Source: DHVE2 group archaeon
GTDB taxonomy: Archaea > Thermoplasmatota > Thermoplasmata > Thermoplasmatales > Aciduliprofundaceae
NCBI GenBank assembly: GCA_015521465.1
Contig: WAOD01000035.1
Coordinates: 1 to 32,522 of the forward strand
Direction of reading: 5' to 3'
Length of the DNA: 32,522 nt
Shown in pieces: positions 9,754-24,241 of this stretch. The position numbers and the translations under genes are program-made. Every line of letters begins with the position of its first letter. Within the stretch, counting starts at the first letter, position 1. Under the pieces are notes generated by a model. It did not search any database, was not told where the DNA came from, and saw only the letters and a program-made list of their open reading frames with translations.

Positions 9754-10917
9754 TTATGGAGAATTTGTGGCCGTTACATCCCCCACATACTCCGGTGTCA
9801 GTGGTGCCGATGTAATATGGATGCCGTGTCCTGGCACGGGAATCCCGCCGCCGGAGCCCCCGCCATTATCGTATCCTGTATAATATACATAGCCCAATAT
9901 CCAGTAACTCACGCTGCTATCTGGCTTTAATTTTTCAATTGTCACATATGATATGCATTTACACTGCCGCGGATGTCGTACAAAAAGCGCTTAGATGTGC
10001 ACCCTTTCATCATATACGTGTAGGTATGTCCATTGTAATTTATTGTTGCTTTTATCTGCACCTTTCTTTTTCTCCCATCTTCACTAACTCCCTTCCGGCA
10101 CAACATAAATTGTGACAGATGTGCTCAACTCGTGCACATCCTGCCATCCAGAACCAAGCCACCCCTGCACATACTTTCCGTAGTAAAGGGTGGCCGTGAA
10201 TGTTATTGTGTGATTCGTCCAATTAGGATATTCATCAAAAAGGTCTATCTGAAAACTGTTGGAAAATCCTCCTTCTTTGATGTCTTTTTTATCTTTGTTT
10301 ATCCCCCTTATCTGGTGCAAACTCCATAACTCGTAATCCATCCTATCGCTCACCGTTCCATACGGCGTGGGATAGTTACCTGTATCCGCAGTGAAATAGA
10401 GATTTTTAGAGGCAAAGTAATGGCCATCAAAACTGGGTGTACGAACAGCACTGTCGCTCGGCTCAAATTTGAATACCAACTCCTTTACGATGTAGTCTCC
10501 TCCTAACTTCCCAAAGGATAGATAAAACATCGTATATACTTCATCAGGATTATCAGAGATATATGTATAATCCATTATCTTAACTGCCAAACAAACTTTA
10601 AAAAATCCATCGCTTTTTTCCGAACCGATCGTTTGATTTATTACCGTTCCATTTATATCGTTGTAGTGAGTTCTCTTTACCGTATAATTGTTTTTTATGT
10701 CGCTCCAATTCACAACAGGCATTCTGAACTCACTTTCAGGTTTCCAGTACTTCTCTGGTGGCGGGGAAGTTAAAGTGACATAGAAAATAGCACCAATCAA
10801 AATTGCAATTATTGTTATACTGCTTATTACTATAATCCTTCCCTTCTTTCCCAGTTTCCTCTTCGGCTTTGCTCCGGATTCTTTTATTTTATCGTTTATT
10901 TCTTCAATCTCGCCCAT
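9754..10917 (-). pseudogene. Membrane-anchored extracellular protein disrupted by two frameshifts (intact part 10084-10917, out-of-frame 3' remainder 9754-10083)
   Basis: ORF 10084-10917 has a cytosolic N-terminus, one TM (GRIIVISSITIIAILIGAIFYV) and an extracellular domain. After its stop the minus strand stays protein-like: VSEDGRKRKVQIKATINYNGHTYTYMMKGCTSKRFLYDIRGSV in one frame, then CISYVTIEKLKPDSSVSYWILGYVYYTG in the next. Confidence 0.6.
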
Positions 10918-11136
10918 CTTAAACCCTCAAATATGAGAAAAACATTGGGTATAAAAAGGTCACATGTATTTAAATGTAAACAAAAACTAACTACCATAAC
11001 CACAAGCCACAATCAAAATATCCACAATTCTTCTTCCATTCATGTAGAGACCCGCAGTATATCATAAGTTGCAACTTACCCCCATATCATGTATGAAAAC
11101 AACAAAAAAGATTATACAGATAACACATGCAGGTGT

Positions 11137-11664
11137 ATGAAATATTGCCCCAACTGCGGCGCCAAGCTTAGTGACAATTCAAAATTTTGTCCTGTTTGCG
11201 GTGCAAAGTTAGACGATTACGTAGTGTATGAAAAACCCAAAGTGGAGATATCCAATGACATAATTTGCAGACACTGTGGAAAAGCCAAGCTATTATTGGT
11301 GGATGCAGATGAGGACATTCCGCTCTACATGTGTCCCCACTGCGGATGGTACTATGGAGATTTTCTTGGCATAGGAAAACCGGTTTATTACGATTCTCTT
11401 CATCTTAAGATTGGTCGTATAATAAAGGCTGAAATAAGAATGAAAGGTTACGTGCGGGTAAATGTCAAAAGAACAAAGAACATGGAGGACGATGCAATAA
11501 CCGAGTTGGCCAAATACCTAAGTTCCGATTTGGCAGGACATGAGATTACTGAAATAAGGGATGCCATTGTGTATATGTTAGAGGAGGGAATTTTGGAACT
11601 GTACGAGGAAGAAATGAACGAGGATTTTTCTTGGATAGGGGTGAGATTCGTTGATAGTGATTAA
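11137..11664 (+). CDS. Zinc-ribbon protein of unknown function
   Basis: MKYCPNCGAKLSDNSKFCPVCGAKL zinc ribbon plus second pair CRHCGK...CPHCGWYYGDF. ORF opens at 11089; the start at 11137 is inferred. Confidence 0.75.
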   Translation: MKYCPNCGAKLSDNSKFCPVCGAKLDDYVVYEKPKVEISNDIICRHCGKAKLLLVDADEDIPLYMCPHCGWYYGDFLGIGKPVYYDSLHLKIGRIIKAEIRMKGYVRVNVKRTKNMEDDAITELAKYLSSDLAGHEITEIRDAIVYMLEEGILELYEEEMNEDFSWIGVRFVDSD

Positions 11665-12478
11665 ATGGCACGGGGCTTACCTGATAAAAGATGGTAATGT
11701 CGTGGACAAGTATGTTTTTCCAGAAGATAGATTGCCAGAGATTATAACTATGATTGAAGCAGGGAATACCGAACCCATTGAAGAATTTTTGAGAAAATAC
11801 CCTGAAGAAGAAGTGCAATTTAGGGGCAATTTTCCAGATAAAACCCTGCAACGAACAGCAATAAATGTGTCTAAGTTCAAAATGAGGCAGAAAATAAAGG
11901 ATGATTACATCTTGATTCAACTCCTGGCAGGATACGACGATGTGATATCCTCCATAAACCTTCTTAGCGAGAGAATTATTGAAATATCCAGAATTGAGGA
12001 AATAAAAGGTGAGGAACTTGACGAGGGGAAAGAGCTTAGAGCTACAGTGAATAGGTTAACTGCGACGAGAGATTACCTATCACAGAGAATTGAAAATTAT
12101 GCGGAAAAAATTGCCCCAAATACAAGTTTTATAGTTGGCCCAATTATCGCATCAAGGCTTATGCACTATGCAGGTGGGCTGGAGCGCCTTGCAAAAATGC
12201 CCGCATCCACTATTCAGGTTTTGGGTGCTGAAGATAAATTTTTCCAGCATCTAAAGAAAGGTACCCCCTGTCCCAAACACGGTATAATTTTTCAGGTTCC
12301 TGCAGTGAGAAATGCACACAAACGACTCAGGGGTAGAATTGCAAGGGCGTTGGCAGGAAAGCTTGCAATTGCCGCAAGGGTAGATTACTACGGAGGAGAA
12401 TTCATTGGAGATAGTCTAAAAAACGAGTTTCTAAGAAGAGTGGAGGAGATCAAAAATGATACTAATAGGAAAAGCTGA
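11651..12478 (+). CDS. NOP5/NOP56-like C/D box RNP protein (short form)
   Basis: NOP domain signature: APNTSFIVGPIIASRLMHYAGGLERLAKMPASTIQVLGAEDKFFQHLKKGTPCPKHGIIFQ...RGRIARALAGKLAIAARVDYYGGEF. Confidence 0.95.
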   Translation: MIVIKWHGAYLIKDGNVVDKYVFPEDRLPEIITMIEAGNTEPIEEFLRKYPEEEVQFRGNFPDKTLQRTAINVSKFKMRQKIKDDYILIQLLAGYDDVISSINLLSERIIEISRIEEIKGEELDEGKELRATVNRLTATRDYLSQRIENYAEKIAPNTSFIVGPIIASRLMHYAGGLERLAKMPASTIQVLGAEDKFFQHLKKGTPCPKHGIIFQVPAVRNAHKRLRGRIARALAGKLAIAARVDYYGGEFIGDSLKNEFLRRVEEIKNDTNRKS

Positions 12479-12818
12479 CGAAGAGGAGTTAATGAACCTG
12501 GTGCCTGAAAAAAAAGGAAGTCTGGTAACTTATTTTGGATATGTTAGGGAACGTTCAAACGGAAAGGAAGTTAAATATATGGTTTGCAGTGAAAAAGAAA
12601 GTTCCCATGCCATTTTAGAAGATATTGAAAATGAAATAAAATCTAAATTTCCTATCGATTTCATAATCTTATATCACTCCGTGGGAAAACTCAAGGTAGG
12701 CGATCTCATATCTGCGGTTATTGTGTCTTCGGTGCATCGTGAAGAGGGATTTGACGCCTGTCGCCTTGGAATAAATTTAATTAAGAAGAAGGAGCCTGTT
12801 AAGAGGATAGAGTTTTAA
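12456..12818 (+). CDS. moaE: Molybdopterin synthase catalytic subunit MoaE-like
   Basis: GSLVTYFGYVRERSNGKEVKYM, IILYHSVGKLKVGD, VSSVHREEGFDACRLGINLIKKKEPVKRIEF. Confidence 0.9.
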   Translation: MILIGKADEEELMNLVPEKKGSLVTYFGYVRERSNGKEVKYMVCSEKESSHAILEDIENEIKSKFPIDFIILYHSVGKLKVGDLISAVIVSSVHREEGFDACRLGINLIKKKEPVKRIEF

Positions 12819-12891
12819 AATATGCATTCAACCCGTTCACCTTTTTTGTCACGATGGAAAATTTTTAAAGTGTGACAAGTTCTCTTACATT

Positions 12892-13542
12892 ATGGAAAGG
12901 TACAGTAGGCAGAGACACCTGATAAATCAAAAGAAATTGGGAGAGGGCAGGGTGATGGTGGTTGGTGTAGGAGGACTTGGCTCCGCTTCGGTCACCTTGC
13001 TGGCAATGGCGGGTGTTGGCGAGTTGTTAATAGTGGACTATGATGTAGTGGAAACTTCAAATTTAAACAGGCAGATACTTTACAGGGAGAAAGATGTTGG
13101 AAAGATGAAAGTAGAAGTTGCTAAGAAGAGAATTGAAGAAATCAACCCGCATGTGAAAGTAAATGCTATTAATAAAAAAATATCAAAAGGATTCAAGATA
13201 CCCCATGGAGTAGATATCGTTGTGGATGGTCTTGATAATTTTGAGGCAAGGTTCATAGTTGAAAAAGCAAGTATAGAATCAAAAATCCCATATGTTTTTG
13301 GAGCCGTTGAAGGGTACATGGGCATGGTAACGTTCATAGATAAAAACACAAAAAGGCTAAGAGATTTGTTCAAAAACTTGCCTCAGGGAGATGAACAGGT
13401 ACTCGCGTCCACGGTTATGCTGACGGCATCAATTCAAAGTATGGAGGTGATAAAATTCTTATCAGATAGAGGTGATTTACTCAGGAACAGGCTCATAATA
13501 TATGATGGACTAAGCACCAATTACATGGAGGTGAGACTTTGA
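12892..13542 (+). CDS. E1-like adenylyltransferase of the ThiF/MoeB/HesA family
   Basis: YSRQRHL, VVGVGGLGSASVTLLAMAGVGELLIVDYDVVETSNLNRQILY, VDGLDNFEARF. Confidence 0.93.
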   Translation: MERYSRQRHLINQKKLGEGRVMVVGVGGLGSASVTLLAMAGVGELLIVDYDVVETSNLNRQILYREKDVGKMKVEVAKKRIEEINPHVKVNAINKKISKGFKIPHGVDIVVDGLDNFEARFIVEKASIESKIPYVFGAVEGYMGMVTFIDKNTKRLRDLFKNLPQGDEQVLASTVMLTASIQSMEVIKFLSDRGDLLRNRLIIYDGLSTNYMEVRL

Positions 13543-13772
13543 AAATACGCGTGAGATACTTCGGAAGGTTTGCAGTTGAGATTGGGACATACTCTGAGGT
13601 GTTGGATGTAGATACTAATTTAAAGGTTCGTGACCTAATCGTACTATTAAAAAGATTACATCCGGAGTTGAAAAATGAAATTCTCGAAGTGTCCATTGAT
13701 GGAAAGTACGCTTGCGATAACATGGTTGTTAGAGAAGATGTTGCAATTTATCCCCCAATAAGTGGCGGATAA
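13539..13772 (+). CDS. MoaD/ThiS-family beta-grasp sulfur carrier
   Basis: 77 aa ending in VAIYPPISGG (C-terminal GG); overlaps the E1-like gene by 4 nt. Confidence 0.92.
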   Translation: MKIRVRYFGRFAVEIGTYSEVLDVDTNLKVRDLIVLLKRLHPELKNEILEVSIDGKYACDNMVVREDVAIYPPISGG

Positions 13773-14018
13773 AATATTGAGGTATAATTCTTTAACATTG
13801 AATTTTGACGATATACCACGAAAGAATATGCGAAAGGCATAAATACTGGATAAGCTATATTTTCATAATGAGCGTGTTCGAAAATCTTTGTGCCTTTGAG
13901 CTTGGTTTGTTAGGGGCAGTGAGATTTAGTTTTAACTCCTTATTTAGAAAATTGCCACATGATTGCATACTTGAATTGACAAATTACAAAAATATATACG
14001 GAGTAAAAGGTGGTACCT

Positions 14019-14492
14019 ATGCGTAAATTGGTTATGGAAGAGGGCACAAGTGGATTCTTTGAAGAACTTGTTTTATTTGCAGTGGTGAGCATACTTTTTG
14101 TTGCAACATTAACGGTGGCTGTTTACTATGGCAGTATGAAAACTGCAGAATACGAGAAGGTAGAGTTTGTAAACCAAGTATACAATTTTGTCAAGGAAGT
14201 TAGAGGATACCAACCCATCCTTCATGATTCAGTGGAAGGATTGTACGATTATCATAAAATTAAAAGCGTTACTTATGATGAACTAAAAAGAGATTTAATT
14301 CCCTCTTTCCATTTTTACATAGCAATATATGATGTTAGCGATTATCCAATGAAATACAATGCCACATGGGGCAATCTGGAAAATTCCACTGTTTACGGAT
14401 ATTATAGGGTAGTTGTAACCTATCCGGTGGACATCTGGGTAAGCGACCATGAGATACATGCCGCCAAATTGGAGGTGGTCGGATGGAAGTAG
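14019..14492 (+). CDS. Pilin-like single-TM secreted/membrane protein
   Basis: N-terminus MRKLVMEEGTSGFFEELVLFAVVSILFVATLTVAVYYG; AGGTGG ribosome-binding-like site just upstream of ATG at 14019; 3' overlap with the next ORF. Confidence 0.65.
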   Translation: MRKLVMEEGTSGFFEELVLFAVVSILFVATLTVAVYYGSMKTAEYEKVEFVNQVYNFVKEVRGYQPILHDSVEGLYDYHKIKSVTYDELKRDLIPSFHFYIAIYDVSDYPMKYNATWGNLENSTVYGYYRVVVTYPVDIWVSDHEIHAAKLEVVGWK

Positions 14493-14998
14493 AGAGGGGC
14501 CAGTCAGCGGTGGTGGATGCAACACTAATTGCACCAATTTTGGTTTTGATACTTCTAATGGGAGCATACATATATTCCTCAAACACCAATGTTTTTATGT
14601 TAGAGAAAAACGAGAATAATTACGCACAGGATACTATGTACTCTCTGTTAAAAGCAACAATACAAAAGGTAGAGTACAGAGACGCTGAGGGAAACTTAAT
14701 CGTGCTTGAAGATAAATCTGTTGAGCAGTTGATCTCCGAAGACCTGTATTTAAGAGTCACACATGGTGCGGATGTCAGTACTGTCAGGTCAGGAATTGAA
14801 TCTAAAATAAATGACATACTCCATAGTATGACTATTCCATATTACAAATACTCCCTGCATGCCCAGTACAATGGAGTTAGCTTTGTAATTGGCCAGGGCA
14901 CTTTGCCGGTAACCAGGATGAGTTATACCACACACATAGACATGCCCCAAAACAACGGAAGGGCAATTGTAACGCTATATATTTGGAGGGTGAGGTAA
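14483..14998 (+). CDS. Pilin/TadE-like protein
   Basis: MEVERGQSAVVDATLIAPILVLILLMGAYIYSS resembles an archaeal class III (prepilin) signal followed by a hydrophobic helix; preceded by GGAGGTG. Confidence 0.65.
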   Translation: MEVERGQSAVVDATLIAPILVLILLMGAYIYSSNTNVFMLEKNENNYAQDTMYSLLKATIQKVEYRDAEGNLIVLEDKSVEQLISEDLYLRVTHGADVSTVRSGIESKINDILHSMTIPYYKYSLHAQYNGVSFVIGQGTLPVTRMSYTTHIDMPQNNGRAIVTLYIWRVR

Positions 14999-20055
<5,057 letters not shown>

Positions 20056-20102
20056 ATTTTGAGAGTAGATAAGTTTATTTATTTTTTCACTTTTTCCCAT
20101 TT

Positions 20103-20687
20103 ATGCTGTTTATAGTGAGGGAGTACTTTAAAAATTACCCCGCAAGAAAAAAGGTTGCTGAAATACTTGTAAATAACGGAATTGCAATTCGCGATTCAAA
20201 GCTTTTTTTAGGTGACATTGAGATATCCGTCAATGCCATAGCCAGAGCCGCAGGTGTGAACCGGAAGATAGTGTATCACACAATAGAGTACATCGAAAAA
20301 ACCTACGAGTTGAAAAACATATTTGAAAGACTGCACCCTTCTCTTAATTTGGATTCTGTGGCACCGGTTATGGGCTGGGAAGTACTTGAAATATCTTTCA
20401 AAAAAGGCAAATTCGGCTGCTCACTGGAAAAAATAGCAAAGATACTGAGTGATAAAACATGTGAGATAAGACAAATCATAGGAGAGAGAGAGCTGTTAGA
20501 AAAGAACAGGCTTATAATTATCGTGGAAAACCCGCTTAAAATGGAAACTATCTCTGAGATAAGAAACATAGACTCTGTAGAATCAATAATGATCCATACT
20601 GCCGAAAAAGACAAAGAAAAGATAATATGTAATTACTGTAAAGTCAAGTACTGCCCGAGGAAAGTGAGCATGAAAGATCTAAAATGA
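20103..20687 (+). CDS. Predicted regulator with HTH and ACT-like domain and C-terminal Cys motif
   Basis: EISVNAIARAAGVNRKIVYHTIEYIE HTH; APVMGWEVLEISF...GCSLEKIAKILSD ACT-like; CNYCKVKYCPRK tail. Confidence 0.6.
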   Translation: MLFIVREYFKNYPARKKVAEILVNNGIAIRDSKLFLGDIEISVNAIARAAGVNRKIVYHTIEYIEKTYELKNIFERLHPSLNLDSVAPVMGWEVLEISFKKGKFGCSLEKIAKILSDKTCEIRQIIGERELLEKNRLIIIVENPLKMETISEIRNIDSVESIMIHTAEKDKEKIICNYCKVKYCPRKVSMKDLK

Positions 20688-20722
20688 AACACACACTAAA
20701 GAATAATATCCATTTAACACCC

Positions 20723-20740
20723 ACCACATGAGTATGTGGT
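20723..20740. repeat. Perfect 7-bp hairpin ACCACAT-GAGT-ATGTGGT between convergent genes
   Basis: Read directly in the sequence. Confidence 0.6.
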
Positions 20741-20824
20741 TCTTGCATCTGAGCTTTTGGATATTGTTTTATTATTGTAGTATCACAATTATAACAATGT
20801 CACAAGCACATCTTATAATCATTT

Positions 20825-23164
20825 CTATCTATTTTCATTATTCCTGTATTTACTGTTGATAACATAGTGTATTTCCTCGGCGGTTTTCCGGCCAATTCCT
20901 CTTACGTTCACCAACTCATTGATCTCAGCGTTCATAACCTCTTTTACAGAACCAAAGTGCTCGAGTAATCTCTGAGATAATTTTGCAGATACGCTCGGGA
21001 GGGATTCAACGATGTATCTCTGCCTCTCTTCCAGGGTCATTGGCTTGCGTTCTTTGTGCAATGCAACCTCTCTGCGCTCTGCTCTCTCTCTTCTGTACAG
21101 AGCTTTAATGAATTTTGCAGTTTCTTCAGGATTGCGGGTGAATATCACCGACACACTAAAATCCGCAATTATTGACGCAATTGCTCCATACACGGAATTC
21201 TCGTGAAAATTTCGGGAAAACAAAGAATCACCCTCAATTATTAAAATGGGAGATGGGTAGGTGTCCTTCAATTTTTTAACCTGCTCGAAAAGCCTTCCAT
21301 CCCGTATTGACTCTAAAAAATCATTAGTCGTCTTTCTCTCTATGGCAATCCTATCCGAGAGCACGTAATCACCAACGCTCAATTGCACGGGGACTACTTT
21401 ATAGTCTTTTGCCAGTATTTTAACAACCTGGCTCCTGAATTCCCTAGTATCCACGTACATTTTCTCAATTTTTCCCCCCGATCCAGAATCAAACTCGAAA
21501 AGTGTGCGCTGCTCTCCCTGCGCCTTTGGCTTAAAGGCCTCCTGATTTTCTCCGCTCTTTGGGACATTTTTTTCATCGTCAGCATTTTTTTCTTCATCTG
21601 GAAATATTTTGCGTTTTGGCCCGTTCAAACGCTCACCCATTATTCTCCTAAGTAATTTCATCTCATTGCGCATTCTCTTTTCTTTGAGGCGCGATGACCA
21701 CAGGTAAGCCACATCGCGGGTACCCTTTATGGAAAGAATAACAACTTCCCCAAAATTCGTTCTTCCTGTTCTGCCCTTGCGCTGTATACTTCTTATCTCG
21801 GACGGAATAGGCTCGTAGAAAATCACCATGTCCGTAGAGGGAATATCCAGTCCTTCCTCCGCAACGCTTGTGGCTATGAGTACATTGAACTCTCCGTTTC
21901 TAAATTTCCTCACGATTTCAACCTGCTCTTTCTGGCTTAGCCCCCTGTCCTCACCCTTGTTTGCCTGCCCCACAAATCTAACCGCTTTAATCTTGTCTGA
22001 ATTCTTCAAGTGCTCTTCCACGATGCGGGCAGTTTCTCGATAATGCGTAAAAACAATTGCTCTGAAATCAGGCTTTTTCTCTATCTTTCTCTCAAGAATT
22101 TCCTCAAGAGCCTGAAGCTTTGGATTCTCAATTTCTTCAATCTTGTGAGATAGCTCCCGAGCAATGCGCACCGCATCTACGAATTTTCTATGACGAACAA
22201 GTGTGCGGGAGGCTTTGCTTCCCCCCCGAGAGTTGCCGTCTTCTATAATCTTGAGAAGATACGAGTAGCAGGATTCAAAACCCTGAGTCTCCAGATACTC
22301 CAAAGCATAGTCTATTTTTATGGCCATGTTCAGCATCATTGCCGCTTGATAGTACTCTGTCTTGCCCTCTGCTATTTGAGATTGCACCTCTGCCTGAGCC
22401 ATTACAATATCTTTACGTGACACCTTCTTTCTTGTTATGAAAAGCCTATACTTGCGAAGCTCTGAGATTATGTCCTCGTAAAGTTCTTTTAATTTTCCGT
22501 AGATTTCTCCCAACTCCCTGGGCATCGGTAGTTGTTTAAGGTAAATTTTTACCTCTTTGATGTAAGGTTTCACATCTCTATCCTCTTCTGTTCTAATCTC
22601 CACGTTCTCTATGCCCAGGTTTTCTATAATTTCCATTATCTTTTCCTCTTTGCCTCCTGGAGATGCAGTTATTGCCAGTATAAGATGATCTTCTTTCTGC
22701 CGGTACTTCTCCGCTATGAAAACGTAAGCGTAATTTCCAACAGCTCGATGCGCCTCATCGAATATGACCAGGGAAACATTATCCATAGATATGGCCCCAG
22801 AAATCAAATCGTTCTGAATCACCTGAGGAGTAGATATTATTACCTGTGCATCTTCCCATAGCTTTTTTCTCTTTGATTTAGAAATCTCACCGGTGAACAC
22901 CGCAACGTTCCCATCTGGCAAATTCATTAATTTCTGTATTGTGTCCTGATGCTGCTTTACCAGAGGCTTTGTAGGCGCTAAAAAAAGTACCTTGCCACCT
23001 TTTCTCCGAAGAACCTCGTCCACTACAAGAATTGCTATTATTGTCTTTCCAAGCCCGGTGGGAAGGACCACTAATGTATTACCCTTCAAAGCACTCTTTG
23101 CAATGTTTATCTGATATTCTCTCTTTTCAATCGCACCTTCCTTTATGAATCCAGCATCCAGCAC
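20825..23164 (-). CDS. hef: Hef (FANCM/Mph1-type) SF2 helicase fused to XPF/ERCC4 nuclease and HhH domain
   Basis: VVLPTGLGKTIIAI, VIFDEAHRAVGNYAYVFIAE, SIQRKGRTGRT; nuclease VGDYVLSDRIAIERKTTNDFLESI; HhH VNVRGIGRKTAEEIHYV. Confidence 0.97.
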   Translation of the reverse strand: MLDAGFIKEGAIEKREYQINIAKSALKGNTLVVLPTGLGKTIIAILVVDEVLRRKGGKVLFLAPTKPLVKQHQDTIQKLMNLPDGNVAVFTGEISKSKRKKLWEDAQVIISTPQVIQNDLISGAISMDNVSLVIFDEAHRAVGNYAYVFIAEKYRQKEDHLILAITASPGGKEEKIMEIIENLGIENVEIRTEEDRDVKPYIKEVKIYLKQLPMPRELGEIYGKLKELYEDIISELRKYRLFITRKKVSRKDIVMAQAEVQSQIAEGKTEYYQAAMMLNMAIKIDYALEYLETQGFESCYSYLLKIIEDGNSRGGSKASRTLVRHRKFVDAVRIARELSHKIEEIENPKLQALEEILERKIEKKPDFRAIVFTHYRETARIVEEHLKNSDKIKAVRFVGQANKGEDRGLSQKEQVEIVRKFRNGEFNVLIATSVAEEGLDIPSTDMVIFYEPIPSEIRSIQRKGRTGRTNFGEVVILSIKGTRDVAYLWSSRLKEKRMRNEMKLLRRIMGERLNGPKRKIFPDEEKNADDEKNVPKSGENQEAFKPKAQGEQRTLFEFDSGSGGKIEKMYVDTREFRSQVVKILAKDYKVVPVQLSVGDYVLSDRIAIERKTTNDFLESIRDGRLFEQVKKLKDTYPSPILIIEGDSLFSRNFHENSVYGAIASIIADFSVSVIFTRNPEETAKFIKALYRRERAERREVALHKERKPMTLEERQRYIVESLPSVSAKLSQRLLEHFGSVKEVMNAEINELVNVRGIGRKTAEEIHYVINSKYRNNENR

Positions 23165-23326
23165 GGAAGTTATAAACGTAATGTGTGATTTAATGTTTTC
23201 TGAAAATTATAATGCAATGGGCAAGTTATCTTTGCATATGGGATATACCGAGAAAGGATACATCGAGAACGCCCTCAAAAGAAAAGCGAGAAAAAAATAA
23301 ATATTGGCTATATGATACGGTGTTCT

Positions 23327-24241
23327 ATGCATCCTAAAATCATTGAAATAGGAGAGGGCATAAAGAGCATGAAAATTCGGGGTGCCGGAAGAATTGCACG
23401 GGCTGCTGCTGAAGCGCTGAAATACTTTGCTGAGGATTACTCCGGCACTGTAGATGAATTTGAAAAGGAGATGGAAAAAGCGAAAGAGTACCTTTTATCA
23501 ACAAGGCCAACAGCAGTTTCGCTGAGGAATGCAGTTTATTACGTGATTAACAGGACAGAAGGCGATTCCTTGGATAAAATCAAAGAGAGTATCATCAAAA
23601 ACGCTGAATCGTTCATAAATCTGTCTTTCTCGGCGGTAAAAAAGATAGGTAAGTTCGGAGCAGAGCGCATTAGAGATGGCTCTGTTATACTTACACACTG
23701 CAACTCATCCGCCGCGCTCGAAGTTATTATCCAAGCGCACCGCTCCGGAAAGGAGATAAAGGTGTTCAACACGGAAACCAGACCATGGCTGCAGGGACAC
23801 ATAACCTCCAGGAAGTTAGCGGAGGAGGGAATAGACGTTACCATGATAGTGGATTCAGCAGTCAGGTATTTCATGAGGGATATCGATATCGTAATCGTAG
23901 GCGCCGACACAATTGCCAGCAACGGAGCAGTCATAAACAAAGTGGGTACCTCCCAAATTGCACTGGTAGCTCATGAGGCAAGGGTTCCGTTCATCGTTGC
24001 CGCTGAAACGTACAAATTTTCACCGGAAACAGTGATAGGCAAACTGGTGGACATAGAAGAGCGACCTGCAGAAGAGATTGCAAATCCCAAAGAATTCCCC
24101 GGGGTGAAGTTCCGAAATCCCGTGTTCGATGCCACTCCCCCAGAATACATAGATGCAATAATAACTGAAAGAGGGATAATATCTCCATATTTAGCATACC
24201 AGATCATAAAGGAGGTGATTAACTTTGGAGTTGAAAGTTAA
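23327..24241 (+). CDS. Ribose-1,5-bisphosphate isomerase (eIF2B-like family)
   Basis: MKIRGAGRIARAAAEAL, VILTHCNSSAALEVIIQAHRSGKEIKVFNTETRPWLQGHITSRKLAEEGIDVTMIVDSA, DIVIVGADTIASNGAVINKVGTSQIA. Adjacent to the AMP phosphorylase gene. Confidence 0.94.
   Translation: MHPKIIEIGEGIKSMKIRGAGRIARAAAEALKYFAEDYSGTVDEFEKEMEKAKEYLLSTRPTAVSLRNAVYYVINRTEGDSLDKIKESIIKNAESFINLSFSAVKKIGKFGAERIRDGSVILTHCNSSAALEVIIQAHRSGKEIKVFNTETRPWLQGHITSRKLAEEGIDVTMIVDSAVRYFMRDIDIVIVGADTIASNGAVINKVGTSQIALVAHEARVPFIVAAETYKFSPETVIGKLVDIEERPAEEIANPKEFPGVKFRNPVFDATPPEYIDAIITERGIISPYLAYQIIKEVINFGVES

Noticed and set aside
13805-14026. 73-aa plus-strand ORF (possible 52-aa protein from ATG 13869)
   Set aside because: No recognisable family, composition not convincing, overlaps the next gene start. 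The region may simply be a promoter/leader.
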